In this document: positions 32,027-44,219 of the stretch, piece by piece
How positions within the stretch are numbered: position 1 is the first letter of the stretch
How the letters are laid out: the number at the start of each line of letters is the position of its first letter
DNA from: Ornithodoros turicata
Taxonomy: Eukaryota > Arthropoda > Arachnida > Ixodida > Argasidae
DNA length: 64,000 nt
NCBI RefSeq assembly: GCF_037126465.1
Contig: NC_088201.1
Location: 20,816,550 to 20,880,549 of the forward strand
Reading direction: 5' to 3'
Translations under genes and position numbers: made by a program
The notes under the pieces: model-generated
The model's input: the letters and a program-made list of their open reading frames with translations, nothing else
What the model was told of the DNA's origin: nothing
The model's database searches: none

Positions 32027-33799
32027 TGTATAGAGGCGCACAACTTAGCTCTGCCTGTCACTTTTGCTTAGTCAGTGAATGAAAGCGACTGAATCTTGAA
32101 GGGAAAATGAACACCTGCGATGCCGTTTGCCAAAAGTGACGGTTGCGAAATCTAACAATTTGCTCGTCCGCGTTCTTCGAATATTATGTGGTTACCTGAT
32201 AGCGAACGAGTCCTACTACTGCAAGTGTTTCATGCACGCCAAAAGATGGCACGTGTTGAATTGCAACTTGAACGATGAGTACATAAGTTTAAGAAGACAT
32301 ACGTTAACACACGAGGACACTAAGGGTTATGATTTTTAACCATTAAATCGCTGCAGATAATTTACTATTCGGCTACAGTGCGTAAACACTCATTGACATT
32401 TTTTAGCACCAGTCTTTATTCATTCCAGTCCCACTATCTGCGCTGTCCACAATTTTTTTTTTTTTTTCAGACAAGTCATGGCATAGACTTCCTTTGGCAT
32501 TAGGCATTGACATAGACATTGATTTGGCTTTGAGGCAACTTTGCATGTTTCATAAACCGCCAGTACAAACAATATATACTTTTAAAAACGCAATACGAAT
32601 AATTCGAGCTCGCTTACATTTCAAACTCCGTCGTTATATGTTGTCTAAAAGAAATGACCCAAGATTTAGGAAGGAGGCTTCCATTTCTTTCGTTTTCTGT
32701 TTGCTTTTTTTCGCTATACGATGAAGTTTCACACGAGGGATGCGCCCCCTTCTCTTCGGGGATATGGCAGTGTGGCACTTTTCTTCAATGGCCTAACGTT
32801 TTTCGATTGGCTACTGCAAGAGATCTCGCAGAGGAAAACTTCTCAATTTCTCACCCAGCACTTATTATTATTCTTATGAAGTCTGGGGACGAGAATATTT
32901 CCAAGATGCCTCGGCTGACATCTGTTCCCTCCGTGGAGGATATGAAACTTTCCTCGTCAAAGAAACCGTTCCTTCTCTCGGCCACGATATTGTATTCAGT
33001 ATTAGGCCCGCCTTGTGCTTCTTCACTCTATATGGGAATTTTGTGACAGAATAATTGAAAACAGCGAGCCAATTTTTTAATCAAAAGATATTATGAGGTC
33101 CCCGCTGCAGTTGCCCCGAATACATCTGTGCTATCCAGGCACCAATCAGAGCTTCGAAATGCCTACAAAAAGGCCGGGCCAATTTCTTGCAATGCAAACG
33201 CGCAGCCAGTGAAGTTCAAATTCAGAGTTTTATCCCGAGCTTCCATATCCGCACATAAATATATATAAAGATATGCGTTCTGAACTGATGAAGATTTCCG
33301 AGAAAATATTAGATCCTACTTCTTATGAAAGTGCTCTTTCGCTTTCTTCCGCTTTTTATGTGTCTGTACATACGGTATATGAAAGCAGACAAAAGGAAAG
33401 CTGGATTTCCCGATCGAAGAAATGGAGTTGTGCCGATCTTGTAGCGCAATGAATAAATTTGCCAGAATGATCGACTGGCGCGCTTATTTCCCAGGGTTCG
33501 GAAGACAAAGCGCTGCCGCTGTTACACTTCTATATTTCCGTAAGCGTGCATGGCGTCGCAGTTCCTTTCCTGCTCCCTCGCGCGGCCTAAATTCAGCTTT
33601 GCAAGATCCGCAGGCACTATAATGATATGTGTCTTTCTAATATCAATTGTAATTGTGATACACAACTGCAGTTCTTCCCTTGTTTTTCAGTCCAAAATCG
33701 TAAAAATAGAAATAGAAAGAAAAAAATGGAAACGTAGGTCGCACTGGTGCGACCAGCTGTTCCAGGACGCTTGACGTGTGAAAGCACTGAATGAATTAA
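32027..33799. other. unique DNA, no gene confirmed
   Basis: A 130-codon frame at 32654-33046 has no recognised domain. T tract at about 32452-32467. Confidence 0.45.
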
Positions 33800-34045
33800 A
33801 AGAATATATCAGCACGTATATCCTTGAGGTAGGTCGTACGTCAGTGCACACAGCGCAGGTTGCTGGTGTTGCCTTGGCCAGCTCCCCAGTACCTTCTCAA
33901 CACTAAATGGTCGGTTGTCAAGTTTCGCCAGGGCGTTCTTCAGTGTTCGCCGACTATAGAGTCGAAGCGTCGGCAGGTGACCAGCACGTGCTCCGTGTTC
34001 TCCACAGTTCCGCAAATTCGTACTCACTCGAAACTCTGTATACCG
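33800..34045 (-). pseudogene. LINE relic, C-terminal end
   Basis: On the minus strand ENTEHVLVTCRRF (about 33970-34010) then, after a frame change, LAKLDNRPFSVEKVLGSWP (about 33885-33945). These correspond to EHIPLSCERY and DIKKVLGDWP of the LINE at 2740-3720, so it is the same or a sister family. Confidence 0.72.
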
Positions 34046-34935
34046 CTGTAATAATCAGCACAAGAACTGTTACTTTACTTAATTTTACTGCTATTTTCTG
34101 TTTCGTGCTTTTATATAAAAAGAAAACGAATCATCCTTTATTGAGCTGGTAAGGCACCTTCCAGCGATCCTTAGACACACGAATTTTCGCTGTGCTGCTT
34201 GGCAGTAAAACAAGCCGCCAACGAACAATCAGACTTTTTCAGGCGTCTGCACAAGAGGGAAGACGCAACGAAGATGGGTCTGGTGCACTACATCTCAAAG
34301 AGAGAGCCAAAAATAACGGAGAACAGTGAAACGCACATTAATTTCTATTACTTTTAGATCGCTATTGCAAAACGTGTGCTTAATAAGCATCCCCAATAAA
34401 ACATATTTCTTAAAAGCAGATAATAACTATAAGCCTGGAATGGACAGATTTATAGACTGCATGACCATATGCTGCATTGGCGCTAGAGGGCTATCGCGAT
34501 AACCTCAACCCATCAGCTTTTCTGAATTATTTCAGTAAGGAAACTTTTGGCAAACATTTAATTAATGTCGCGGGTGCCTTTCGGGAGCAAAGGTCTAAAG
34601 TCCTGCTTGCGGAGGGCACGCACTCCCGCTTGCCTCGTCCGGCCAATAGCGACACATCTGCCCTGCATTGCGCCACGCGTGTAGGGAAATAAATGAAGCG
34701 TTCGTTTTGCGTGCATGTACAGCGGGGGACAACACCAGCTCCTATTATGAATTGAAATGGAAGCATACCATCGCGTTAACCCGGTGGAAAGTTTAATGCG
34801 CAAAGTTTTCCGTCGGAAATTTCATAATACCGGTACTTCGGTGCCACACCAGTTTCAGCAGTGCATGTTATGCGTTGTCAGATAAGCTTTATTTATTTCG
34901 AAGCACTGGATGGCGGGTAAGTTAGTTTCTGTCAC
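34046..34935. other. unique DNA
   Basis: No gene or repeat recognised. Confidence 0.4.
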
Positions 34936-34937
34936 AA

Positions 34938-35187
34938 CACTCTAAAAACAGAACTTCACCGCATAAGCACGCTGTGCGCCAATCATTGTCACGAATGATA
35001 AGTTTGTCGCTTCTGATTCGAAGAGAGAGGGAGGCATATGGCTTTTTGTGTCAACAGGGATATATGACTGAATGATAAGTGACAGAAAACTGCGTTATGT
35101 CCCCTTCTCCCTTCGAATAACCGTATCATTCGTGGCAATTGTTGGCTCAGAGCGTGCTATGCGGTGAAGTTTTGCGTTTTTAGAGTG
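34938..35187. mobile_element. family A MITE, TSD AA
   Basis: 250 bp; CACTCTAAAAACAGAACTTC left end, GTTTTTAGAGTG right end. AA lies immediately outside both ends (34936-34937, 35188-35189). Confidence 0.78.
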
Positions 35188-35676
35188 AACCAAACATGCA
35201 GTAAAGACTCTAACAAAAGCCTTCTATAGCACCTTATTTAGATTTAATTATATTCTTGCAGTGCGCTATAAAACTTGCGGCGAAATTTTTAATGGTTAAA
35301 CGGCATTTGGGGCAGTGGTGCAATTACAATGTCTCATAGTGCACATCATGCTTTAATGAAAGAAGAAACCATGGATGTCAAAATAAGTGAATCACGATTG
35401 TATGTACTCAGGCTCAGTAAACAACACAAATATTGGGCAGCTATTCCAATTTAGTGTTCTTTTATAGGTAAGAAGAGTTGCAAATTAAACGCGTCTGATA
35501 GCGCTGCGATTGATGCGAACAATGGAAACGCTACCCACCCATCCAACGTGATAATAAGTCGATTGCTCGGCATCATTCATTACTGGAAAAGAGCCTTGTT
35601 CTAGCTTAGGGCTTTTTTTCCTGCGTTTTCTTTTATTGTTGATTTCAGGTTTAACCGGTTTATGGCTTAAACTTGC
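35188..35676. other. unique DNA
   Basis: No gene or repeat recognised. Confidence 0.4.
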
Positions 35677-35677
35677 A

Positions 35678-35870
35678 CTCTTACAACAGAACTTCACCAC
35701 ATAGCACGCTGAAGGTTACACTCTTAAAAATGAACTTTACCGCATAGCAGATCTCAGTTGTCTCGCGACGTAAACCCCAATTATTGTTATTATACCGCAT
35801 AGCACGCTCCTACACTCTTAAAAATGAGGGGGGGGGGGGGAGGGGAATATACATTTATTAGAAGTTTGGC
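35678..35870. repeat. family A left-end fragments and G tract
   Basis: Three left termini in a row (CACTCTTACAACAGAAC; CACTCTTAAAAATGAAC; CACTCTTAAAAATGAG), the last running into a 13-G tract (35828-35840). Confidence 0.65.
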
Positions 35871-35879
35871 GGTTGGCTA

Positions 35880-36126
35880 CACTCTTAGAAATGAACTTCA
35901 CAGCATAGCACGCTCCTAGCCAACCATAATCTCGAATGATATCGTTATCTGCCCTGATTTGTTGAAAACGGGAGGCGTACGTCATTTTGTGACAATTATG
36001 AACAGCATAAGTGTCACAAAAAGGCGTACGCCACCCGTTTTCAACAAATCAGGGCAGATAACTATATCATTCGATATGATAGTTGGCTAGAAGCGTGCTA
36101 TGCGGTGAAGTTCATTTCTAAGAGTG
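35880..36126. mobile_element. family A MITE, first copy of tandem block
   Basis: CACTCTTAGAAATGAACTTC to CATTTCTAAGAGTG; TA on the left, CA on the right. Confidence 0.82.
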
Positions 36127-36523
36127 CAACCACTGCACAGAAAGATACTGTTATCACTCCTAACTTGTGGAAAGCGCAGGGCGTACGCCTTTTTGCGACA
36201 ATTAACATAACTGCTTAAGTGTCAAAATCTCGAATGATATCGTTATCTGCCCTGATTTGTTGAAAACGGGAGGCGTACGTCATTTTGTGACAATTATGAA
36301 CAGCATAAGTGTCACAAAAAGGCGTACGCCACCCGTTTTCAACAAATCAGGGCAGATAACTATATCATTCGATATGATAGTTGGCTAGAAGCGTGCTATG
36401 CGGTGAAGTTCATTTCTAAGAGTGCAACCACTGCACAGAAAGATACTGTTATCACTCCTAACTTGTGGAAAGCGCAGGGCGTACGCCTTTTTGCGACAAT
36501 TAACATAACTGCTTAAGTGTCAC
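35928..36523. repeat. 298-bp perfect tandem duplication
   Basis: 35928-36225 and 36226-36523 appear identical base for base. Each unit holds most of one family A copy plus the left part of a second. The repeat joins inside the loop of the second copy (AAGTGTCA joined to AAATCTCG). Confidence 0.9.
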
Positions 36524-36630
36524 AAAGAGGCGTACGCCTCACGTTTTCAACAAATCATGGGAGAGAACGATTTCATTCGGGAACCGGGATGGTTCGCTAT
36601 GAGCGTGTTATGTGATGAAGTTCTGTTTCT
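36425..36630. mobile_element. family A MITE after the duplication
   Basis: From ACCACTGCACAGAAAGATAC, through GAGGCGTACGCCTCACG, to TGTGATGAAGTTCTGTTTC; left terminus lost. Confidence 0.68.
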
Positions 36631-36631
36631 A

Positions 36632-36879
36632 CACTCTTAAAAATGAATTTCACCGCATAGCACGTTCTTAGCCAACCATCATCTCGAATGATATCATTAT
36701 CTGCCCTGATTTGATGGAAACGGGAGGGTACGCCTTTTTTGTGACACTTATGCTGGTCATAATTGTCACAGAAAAGGCGTACACCTCCCGTTTTCAACGA
36801 ATCAGGTCAGATAACGATATCATTCGAGATGATGGTTGGCTAAGAACGTGCTATGCGGTGAAGTTCATTTTTAAGAGTG
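36632..36879. mobile_element. family A MITE, complete, TSD TA
   Basis: 248 bp; CACTCTTAAAAATGAATTTC left, TTCATTTTTAAGAGTG right; TA on both sides (36630-36631, 36880-36881). Confidence 0.9.
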
Positions 36880-36881
36880 TA

Positions 36882-37066
36882 CAGCGTGCACAGAATGATT
36901 TTTCTCTCCCGATTCGTGGAAAGTGCTGGATGTACGCATTTTTGTGATAACTAACATAAATGCATAAGTGTCACAAAAATGCATACGCCTCCCGCTTTCA
37001 ACAAATCAGGGGAATGAATGGTAGCTTGTTCAGGACCGCATTACGCGGCGAAGTTCTGTTTTAAGA
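36882..37066. mobile_element. family A MITE, left terminus lost
   Basis: From GCACAGAATGATTTTTCTC to ATTACGCGGCGAAGTTCTG and TTTTAAGAG. Confidence 0.68.
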
Positions 37067-37912
37067 GACTACTGCAAGCAGTTCCATTACCCACGACCGC
37101 CACCATCTGTTTTAAGAGTGTACCCTGTTCTGGTAAGTCCCCTCGCGTATGGTCTAGTCTACGTGCCCTTTGATTGCTCAGGTATAGGCCCGAAGACACA
37201 CTCAGCTTTAGTACAAATGAGATTCCACATTTATTTTATGCATTGGTCCAAAGTCCGTGAAGCAACTACGTACTGTGTACATCCAGGACCGTTCTACTGG
37301 ACCAAACACAGAGACGCACTTAAACGCACCGATAGAAATCAAATCAGGGTTACATAAAACGTGATTATGGTGAGCGGCAAGCATAATACCTCGGTTTTAA
37401 GGGCGCCACTGCACTTCCCTCCCTAGGGCGTCACGCAGTGACAACTGGAACCAATCCCAACGCATCCTGCTGTCACTGAATGTTCTTTCCCTTCCATTCT
37501 TATAACTTTTTTTTTTTTTTTTTTTTTTGCGCAAGCGAGATTCGCGTTCTGCGCCTTGATCCACCCCGACCGTGATTTGGCCCCCGCTGCCAATCCGTGT
37601 TCCGATCCGGTGTCTCCTTCAGCTCCCCTCAGTGCGGGTTTAAACCGATTTTGCTACGAGTGCCATATTGGCGCTAATCCCAAACAAATTGAAAAATATG
37701 CGCTCCCGTTGATTGTTTGCGGATCACAGTAGGATGTGATGGATTGTGGTATTTGGCGCATGGAGGGTTGCTCACGCGGGCAGGATGTTCAGATGAATTA
37801 CATGCAGGTAGACAACGCGTGGTGCCGTCGGAATACAGTCGACAGAGGTATACTGTCTTCTGCTGCAACGGAATTCTTAATATCATCTCACACGTATAGG
37901 CACTCTAACAAC
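37067..37912. other. unique DNA with T tract
   Basis: T run at about 37507-37529. Second TGTTTTAAGAGTG end at about 37108-37120. No gene. Confidence 0.45.
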
Positions 37913-37914
37913 TG

Positions 37915-38160
37915 CACTCTAAAAACAGAACTTCACCGCAAAGCACGCTGTGCGCCAACCATTGCCAAGAATGATAGGGTTATCGCTTCTGATTCGAGGA
38001 AAGGGGTAGGCGTACGCCTTTTTGTAGCAATTTGGATATATGATAATTGCCACAAAAAGATGTACGCCCTCCTCTCCTCGAATCAGAAGCGATAACTTTA
38101 TCATTCGTGGCAATGGTTGGCCCACAACATGCTATGCGGTGAAGTTATGTTTTTAGAGTG
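37915..38160. mobile_element. family A MITE, complete, TSD TG
   Basis: 246 bp; CACTCTAAAAACAGAACTTC left, GTTTTTAGAGTG right; TG on both sides (37913-37914, 38161-38162). Loop ATTTGGATATATGATAATTG defines a subfamily also seen inside the family B composites. Confidence 0.87.
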
Positions 38161-38300
38161 TGGATAACGATCACGCTATCGAAGGAGGGACATCATGAGG
38201 TTAAAAGGGATTAAGAACAGCAGCAACAACTTTATTTTATGAAGGGAGTAAAAGAACGACGAGAAGGCACTAATACCGTAGTCAGACGGCAAACTCAATC

Positions 38301-38537
38301 CATGAAACGGAACGGCAGTAACTGCACCTCCTAACCACCCATTATGTCGAATGACATTGTTCTCTCCCCTGATTTGATGAAAACAGGAGGCGTACGCCCT
38401 TTCTGTTACAATTATGTCCTGCATAATTGTCACAAAAAAGGCGTACGCCTCCTGTTTTCATCAAATCAGGGGAGAGAACAATGTCATTTTAGATAATGGG
38501 TGTTTAGGAGGTGCAGTTACTGCCATTCCGTTTCATG
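38301..38537. mobile_element. foldback with family A core but different ends (A')
   Basis: 237 bp palindrome from CATGAAACGGAACGGCAG to its complement. The centre (GGAGGCGTACGCC, TGATTTGATGAAAACAGG) is family A, but the outer 45 bases lack CACTCT and read GGCAGTAACTGCACCTCC in both arms. Confidence 0.75.
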
Positions 38538-38544
38538 CATACGT

Positions 38545-38655
38545 ATACAAAACGTATTCGCCTTACATTTTTAACAAATCAGGGCAGAGAACGACGTCAT
38601 TCGAAATTCTGGTTGGGCTACAGGTAAAGTTACGGCCGTTCCGCTAACGGCCTTA
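38545..38655. repeat. A' right-half fragment
   Basis: TTTTAACAAATCAGGGCAG to AAAGTTACGGCCGTTCCGC; the end resembles the right end of the preceding A' copy. Confidence 0.55.
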
Positions 38656-38672
38656 GGTTTGCCGTCTGACTA

Positions 38673-38825
38673 CACTCTTAAAAATGAGTTTCACCACATA
38701 GCACGCTCCTATACAACCACAATCCCGAATGACAACGTTCTCACCCCTGATTTGTTGAAAACGGGACGCGGAGCCTATTTTGTACCTATTATGCACGTGC
38801 ACAATGGATACAAAATAGGCTCCGC
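38673..38825. mobile_element. family A MITE, right arm lost
   Basis: CACTCTTAAAAATGAGTTTC left end, TA before it; centre GCGGAGCCTATTTTGTACC is paired with its complement; cut at GCTCCGCTGG. Confidence 0.72.
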
Positions 38826-38892
38826 TGGTAAAGTATGGTATAGCTGGTATGGTAAAGCATGGTATGGTATGGTAAAGCTGGTAAAGTATGAG
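38826..38892. repeat. short GGTAAAG/GGTAT minisatellite
   Basis: Irregular repeats of TGGTAAAG and TGGTATGG for about 65 bp. Confidence 0.7.
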
Positions 38893-41800
38893 TATCGCGT
38901 ATGTACAACTTTCAAAGGATGCATGTTTTGTCTCGGCGTTGTGTTTTGGCAAAAACAAAAAGCGCAGAAACTAAATAGTGAGCCTAAAACGTTTCTTGCT
39001 TTTTTTTCTTTGTTCTCCCGAAGTACTGCCTGAATTAATTTTATTGACCAAGGCATCCGACTTTCGTACTGCATTGAACTGCTAGTAAGGTGCGTGTCAC
39101 AGGGCTTTCGATGTATCTGGGCAGTGTTCCAACACATTATATCATTCCTTGCGATCCACTTTGATCCTTGTCCCTAAGAAAGATCATTGTTCCTTACTCA
39201 CGGGCAATAATTCCTCGCCAGAAGCCTGGCACAGAAGGCACCACCCCGGAAGCCCGAAACTTTTGAACGCCTTTTCGATCGGCATCAGTATATCAATTGA
39301 ATCTTGGCGTCGTGAAATGCTTTTGCTCAATCGAAAGAAAACAACAACGAGTAAGAATCGAGAGAAAATACCGACATGTTGGAACGACAAGCTACACACA
39401 CTGTAAATATTCGGTATAATGATTGAGCGCAGGAGCCAGTGCTCCAGCTGGCATTTTACTGCTCTTAAACGTGGATATAACATCGTTTTTATGGAATTCT
39501 ACCGCTATTCCTGGCTTCCATTCGCCCGCAAGACGCGCGTGTGACCGATGCTACACAGCATGTGTTTGTCTGGTGTTATTTTTCATTCCACGAAAGCACC
39601 ACGGGTGAATTGCTTTTTCTCTGGATTAGGATACAGCTAAAGGCGCAATAAAATATATCCACCGTGGGGAGCAGGAAAAAGAAAGAAAACTAAACGACAA
39701 CGGCGACACAAGTAACGCGGTCATGTGCTGTTTTATAGAAATTGTCGTTTGCGTGATATACTCAGTAGACTTTTCTAGAAAGTTTCTCAGTAAGCTTACC
39801 ACTTACTAAATTAATTAACAGACCGACAACTGTGGCATATCGCCCATGAACATATCTGTCTATATGTGGCATTGTCTCGCGACGTAAAGCTACGAATTAT
39901 CATTATCCTTCCTACTCACGCCTGCAATCTTCCTGTTAAGCTGACAGCTTGCGATAATTTTCTTCTTCAGACTCCGAAGAAAAATATTTCTATTTCGGTT
40001 TTCGATGCCGATCGGGATGCTTTACAAGCAGTTTAAAACATCTATGTTCGTGAGGTCAATATTCGTGAATCACATTATTACCAGCTTAACAGCAGCCTTA
40101 CTGGTTACTTGAGCATCATTTTGGTAATAGACTCTGCATACTTCCGCCGTGACTCAAGAAAATTATTTTTAGTCAGCACGTAGAATGATGACTGAAAACC
40201 AACGTACTACGCGACGCATAGAAGAAAATGTCTCAAGTTGATACATAATTTGAGTAATGGCAATCGTCAGAACACCAAGCGTTCGTAAAACGACAACATG
40301 GCCGCGGTATGCACCCTTCCGCCGCACATACCGCGCATACCTCACTCATTCTCCGGTTAAGCGCACATAACTTACGGGTCCCCGTACCAAAGGCCACCCG
40401 CTGACGTTCCAACCACTCCTCTCCACCCCCGCGTCTCAATGTAAAGACCATCACGCAGGTGTACGCAACACGAGCTACGCTTTCACCATTTCCTTCAATA
40501 CCAAACGTCCCATAAAAGATCCGAATTGCGTGTATATTTCCCCTCGATGACTGCAGATGACTTGGGCAGCGCGGCCACTAAATGCGAGGCCATTCTCCTT
40601 TGAGACCGACAGTAAACGTTTCACATATACTCGTTGTTGTGGCCCCTATGGCCGAACATGGAGTTCCAATGGGTAAAGGGGGGTTCCCCATTCCAAGTCC
40701 AATTCAGGTGGTGTCAACAGGGTTGCTAATCCCCAAGCCCGCTTTAAAGGAGCAGCAGCGTGAAATGTGCGGAGCTGCTTGTTGGCACCATGCAGTCTGA
40801 AAAGCGTTCTCCGGGGGCCGAGAACACGTGCGCTCCGTTCAAAGGCAGTGCCGGTGACAAAGGCCCCACAGAAATTGAAGCCGGCTCTTGACTACTTGCC
40901 TTCCTGATACATCTTTTCTTTCGTCCCCCTGCTTTCCTCGTTGACTTCCTCACCGCTTCGGTCTTTCTCGTGTTCGGAACCACTGCAGTAAAGGCGAAGA
41001 TCGAGGATGAGCGGAAGTCGCTCCTCAGTGGAGCGCATAATGGACGCTCAATATTTTTGATTGCCTATGGTTACTCGTAAGTGGTTGTTTAGCAGAAGGC
41101 GTGTCCATAAGCTACCACGTACGTAAAAGTCCGGTTTAATGTGCATCGCCTCATTAAACGGAACATTTATGCCTACTACAACTTTTTCACGATAGAGCGT
41201 TATTAAACTTTGTTTATCGAATGAATGGGGCGCAAACACTTGCATACAGTCTGGTTCTTTTATTTATTTATTTTTTTCGCAGCAGTTAGTTTACGTGCAG
41301 TTTTGTAGAGAACAAGACCTCGTGAAACTATGTAGCAAAGCATAACGAATGTCGAAGAGCGGCGTCTCTTAAGGATGAACGAATGAACAGATTTTACAAG
41401 CAGACAAATATTGTCCTCGCCGTCCAGGTGTCTATAGTAAACATATGGTTGAAAAAAAAATGGTGTAGCAACAGCGGCTGAAGCTCGTCTGCTCGTCAAG
41501 GGACGTAGCATAGCTAGACAGGAATGACACAGACTCTGTCAATCACTCGCACCACGAAGGTCTTCTGAATGCTGCCAAACGAACTAACGTCACACGAGGG
41601 AGGCTGTGCGAACACCGTGCAAAATTGGAACTGCGACAGGTGAGCCTGCCGGGAAAGGAGCAGGAAAGAAAAAGCACACCTTTCTTCATATCCAAACAAT
41701 TTTGACATCCCTTACAGACGCGCTATGGATAAATAGGAACGATCTGTAACTTAGAGAAGCGTGGCCATTGCATTCAATTTATCAGCATTGCGTCATTTCA

Positions 41801-41929
41801 CTAGTGCTGTATTTTATGCACAGTGATGTGAACAGTATAGTTGCTCGCTATTGAGTTGCATACACAGTGGGTCTTTTATTACACAGCGTTTCCTTTTCGT
41901 TTTCTCACCTTTTGTTGGTTTGGTTTGAA
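38893..41929. other. unique DNA, no gene confirmed
   Basis: No family A copies and no recognised domain in any frame. Includes the short palindrome ACCGCGGC region near 40300 and small T/A tracts. Confidence 0.45.
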
Positions 41930-42138
41930 TAAAGCAGAAATATATGGATACGTTGACCCAACTCTACGTTTTGCCGGCTACTTCAGCCCGCTCAGGGTTT
42001 GCAGGTTTCGCTACCACATTTCTAGAAGGATGTGTGTTCCACGAGAGAGTTCTGAGGAAGGAGATCACAGAGTGGAACGGAGCTTGTCGATAGGCGGTTC
42101 GCAAGTCACCTAGTACTTTCTTGATGTCAAGAGGTGTC
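41930..42138 (-). pseudogene. LINE relic, last codons and 3' UTR
   Basis: On the minus strand: LDIKKVLGD near 42110, then VISFLRTLSWNTH near 42040, a stop, and a 3' region with GTAGCGAAACC. The order and sequence match 3490-3700 on the plus strand, so both copies are 3' ends of the same LINE family. Confidence 0.75.
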
Positions 42139-43937
42139 CCGTGGCAGGTCTCACGAGTAAGCGACTAATGTCACCATACTCTCGTATGTTTCGCTGAACT
42201 TGGAAACAGGCGGCGTTACAGTCTTTGCTGTCGATCTACCGAGTATTACTCTTACGGCCATCATTGCCACCATTCCCGTCGCGAAAGAATGACCAATTTT
42301 GTATTCGCGGCGATATAATATGGCATACATGTCTCGGAAATATTTCACTAAGACCCTTTTATGTTCTTGTATCTGAACCAGCCGAAAGGGCTCACAGCCT
42401 GTGTAACTTTCACAGCCGAAGAGAACATGCCGTATGCGATTAGACTATACTGCTATAGGCCGCATACGATAGAAACGGGAGAAAGGGCCGGAGCACTGCT
42501 CTATGCTCGCAATACTCGCAATATAGCACCACACATCTATCATGTGCAGCTTAATATCGATTCTCAGACGGGACTCCATCGGCAATCCGAGTTCCGCACT
42601 GCATGCATACGGAATGAGCTCGTCGTCCGCGAAGGCTACTTCCCCTCAAGAACAATAAATCATAGTAGCAATATCCGCAACCATGCCGCTAAACATGTTG
42701 CGACGGCCTGCGATATTTTCACTCAAAACGCTTCCTTGGGCAAACCGGAGACGGCTAGAGGAACCAGGTCTCACAATATGGCACCGCTATATAACCTATG
42801 GCAAAGCGGTTGCCAACAAAATCCATGAACCTCTTTTTCGTAGACGTTGTAAAAGCCCGGCAGAAAGTTCAGCTCCGTGTAAAGGTATATACATATACTT
42901 TATGCACGTGTACTCAAATCGAAATGGGTGGAATTTGCGAATACGGTGATGCCAGTGGTAACTTTAGCCTTCGGCACTAAATAACCCGAGCGATGGCTGA
43001 CAAATGCCAGTAAAATTCAAAATTCGCTCCCAAGTATGGGTGACCGTGAACATATTATGTAAACAATCCAACAGTCATCTATCAAGTGTTTTCACTCATT
43101 CGCAGGCAGTCAAGTATGTGTGTGGTGAACACCAAGTATACGGTATACCGCGGCATTGATTTGCTTCTATATAGGAACTGCTCGAATCCTAGTATCAACG
43201 CTGTTGATGTCTAGCGATACACCCCGATGCCTACAAGTACAGCGTAATTCAATCCATGTCTAATCCAATTCAAGTGTAATGCTGATGCCAAATTGTCAAA
43301 ACATGCTGAGCAATCAGTATTTTGTTGACGTGTCTTTTTTCACCCCCTTGGATCGTTTTCCATGTTTGTTTGTTTTCTTTTTTTTTTTTTTGGTGTCGAG
43401 AGCTAATGATATCAGAATCATCCTGATGATACCTCATATATCTTGTATAGCTTCTAGGTTTACATACTTGCAGTACCATATAATACACAAAAGCCTAAAA
43501 TTTTGACGAGATAATCTAATCAAGCCACGTTCCGTCAGAACTGATAAGACCATGCGGTCTGTTCCATCTTTATTAACCATGTACATCAACTTCAATATGT
43601 TAGCTTTCTCTGTTAACAGTATAAGGAAGTGGACTGAGTGTTACACAAAGTTTAATAAAAATAACCAGTAAGTTACCAGTAGTCCAATCAGTAGACATAA
43701 ACATAATGAACAGTAAGTAAATATAACCCGAAGCACGTGTGATTGTCAACCGGAATTTGGCTGTTCCTAAAAATACACTGCAGGCGTTTCAGATATACAT
43801 GCATCGAAGCATTACTGCCTGCGTGCTCAATGCTTATTTGCCACTGTCATTTTATCACTCAGTTTTCACTATTTTAGCGCCTGTTTTGCGTTTCGACCAC
43901 GTTCCGAAGGAAGCACTTTCCAATATTCTAGCAGACG
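42139..43937. other. unique DNA, no gene confirmed
   Basis: The longest open frame is 155 codons (42361-42828) with no recognised domain and shadows in other frames. T tract about 43378-43391. Confidence 0.45.
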
Positions 43938-43939
43938 TA

Positions 43940-44217
43940 CACGCTTAGAAAAAAGGGTGGAGCAGTTACACCTTTTAGGAGGTAATAGTTGTCGCATATG
44001 TTGTGCCTAAAAGGTTGCAAAGTTCTACCTGCTACCTACGAATGATAAGGTTACGCTTCTGATTCGGTGAGCGAGGGGGCGTACGCCTTTTTGTGGCAAT
44101 TTGGATATATAATAATTGCTTTTACCACACCCTTTTACACCCTTTATCAGACGCTATGTTGACCTAGGTGGTAACTATAGAAGTTACCACCTGTTCACGC
44201 CCTTTTTTCTTTGAGTG
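43940..44217. mobile_element. family B MITE carrying a family A piece, TSD TA
   Basis: 278 bp. Ends CACGCTTAGAAAAAAGGG and CACTCAAAGAAAAAAGGG; TA flanks both sides. The centre (about 44036-44120) is family A (ATTCGGTGAGCGAGGGGGCG, TTTGGATATATAATAATTG). Same composite as 62547-62875. Confidence 0.83.
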
Positions 44218-44219
44218 TA

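Noticed and set aside
42361..42828. 155-codon plus-strand frame, the longest outside repeats
   Set aside because: No family motif, no splice context or promoter found, codon use not distinctive. Left as unique DNA.
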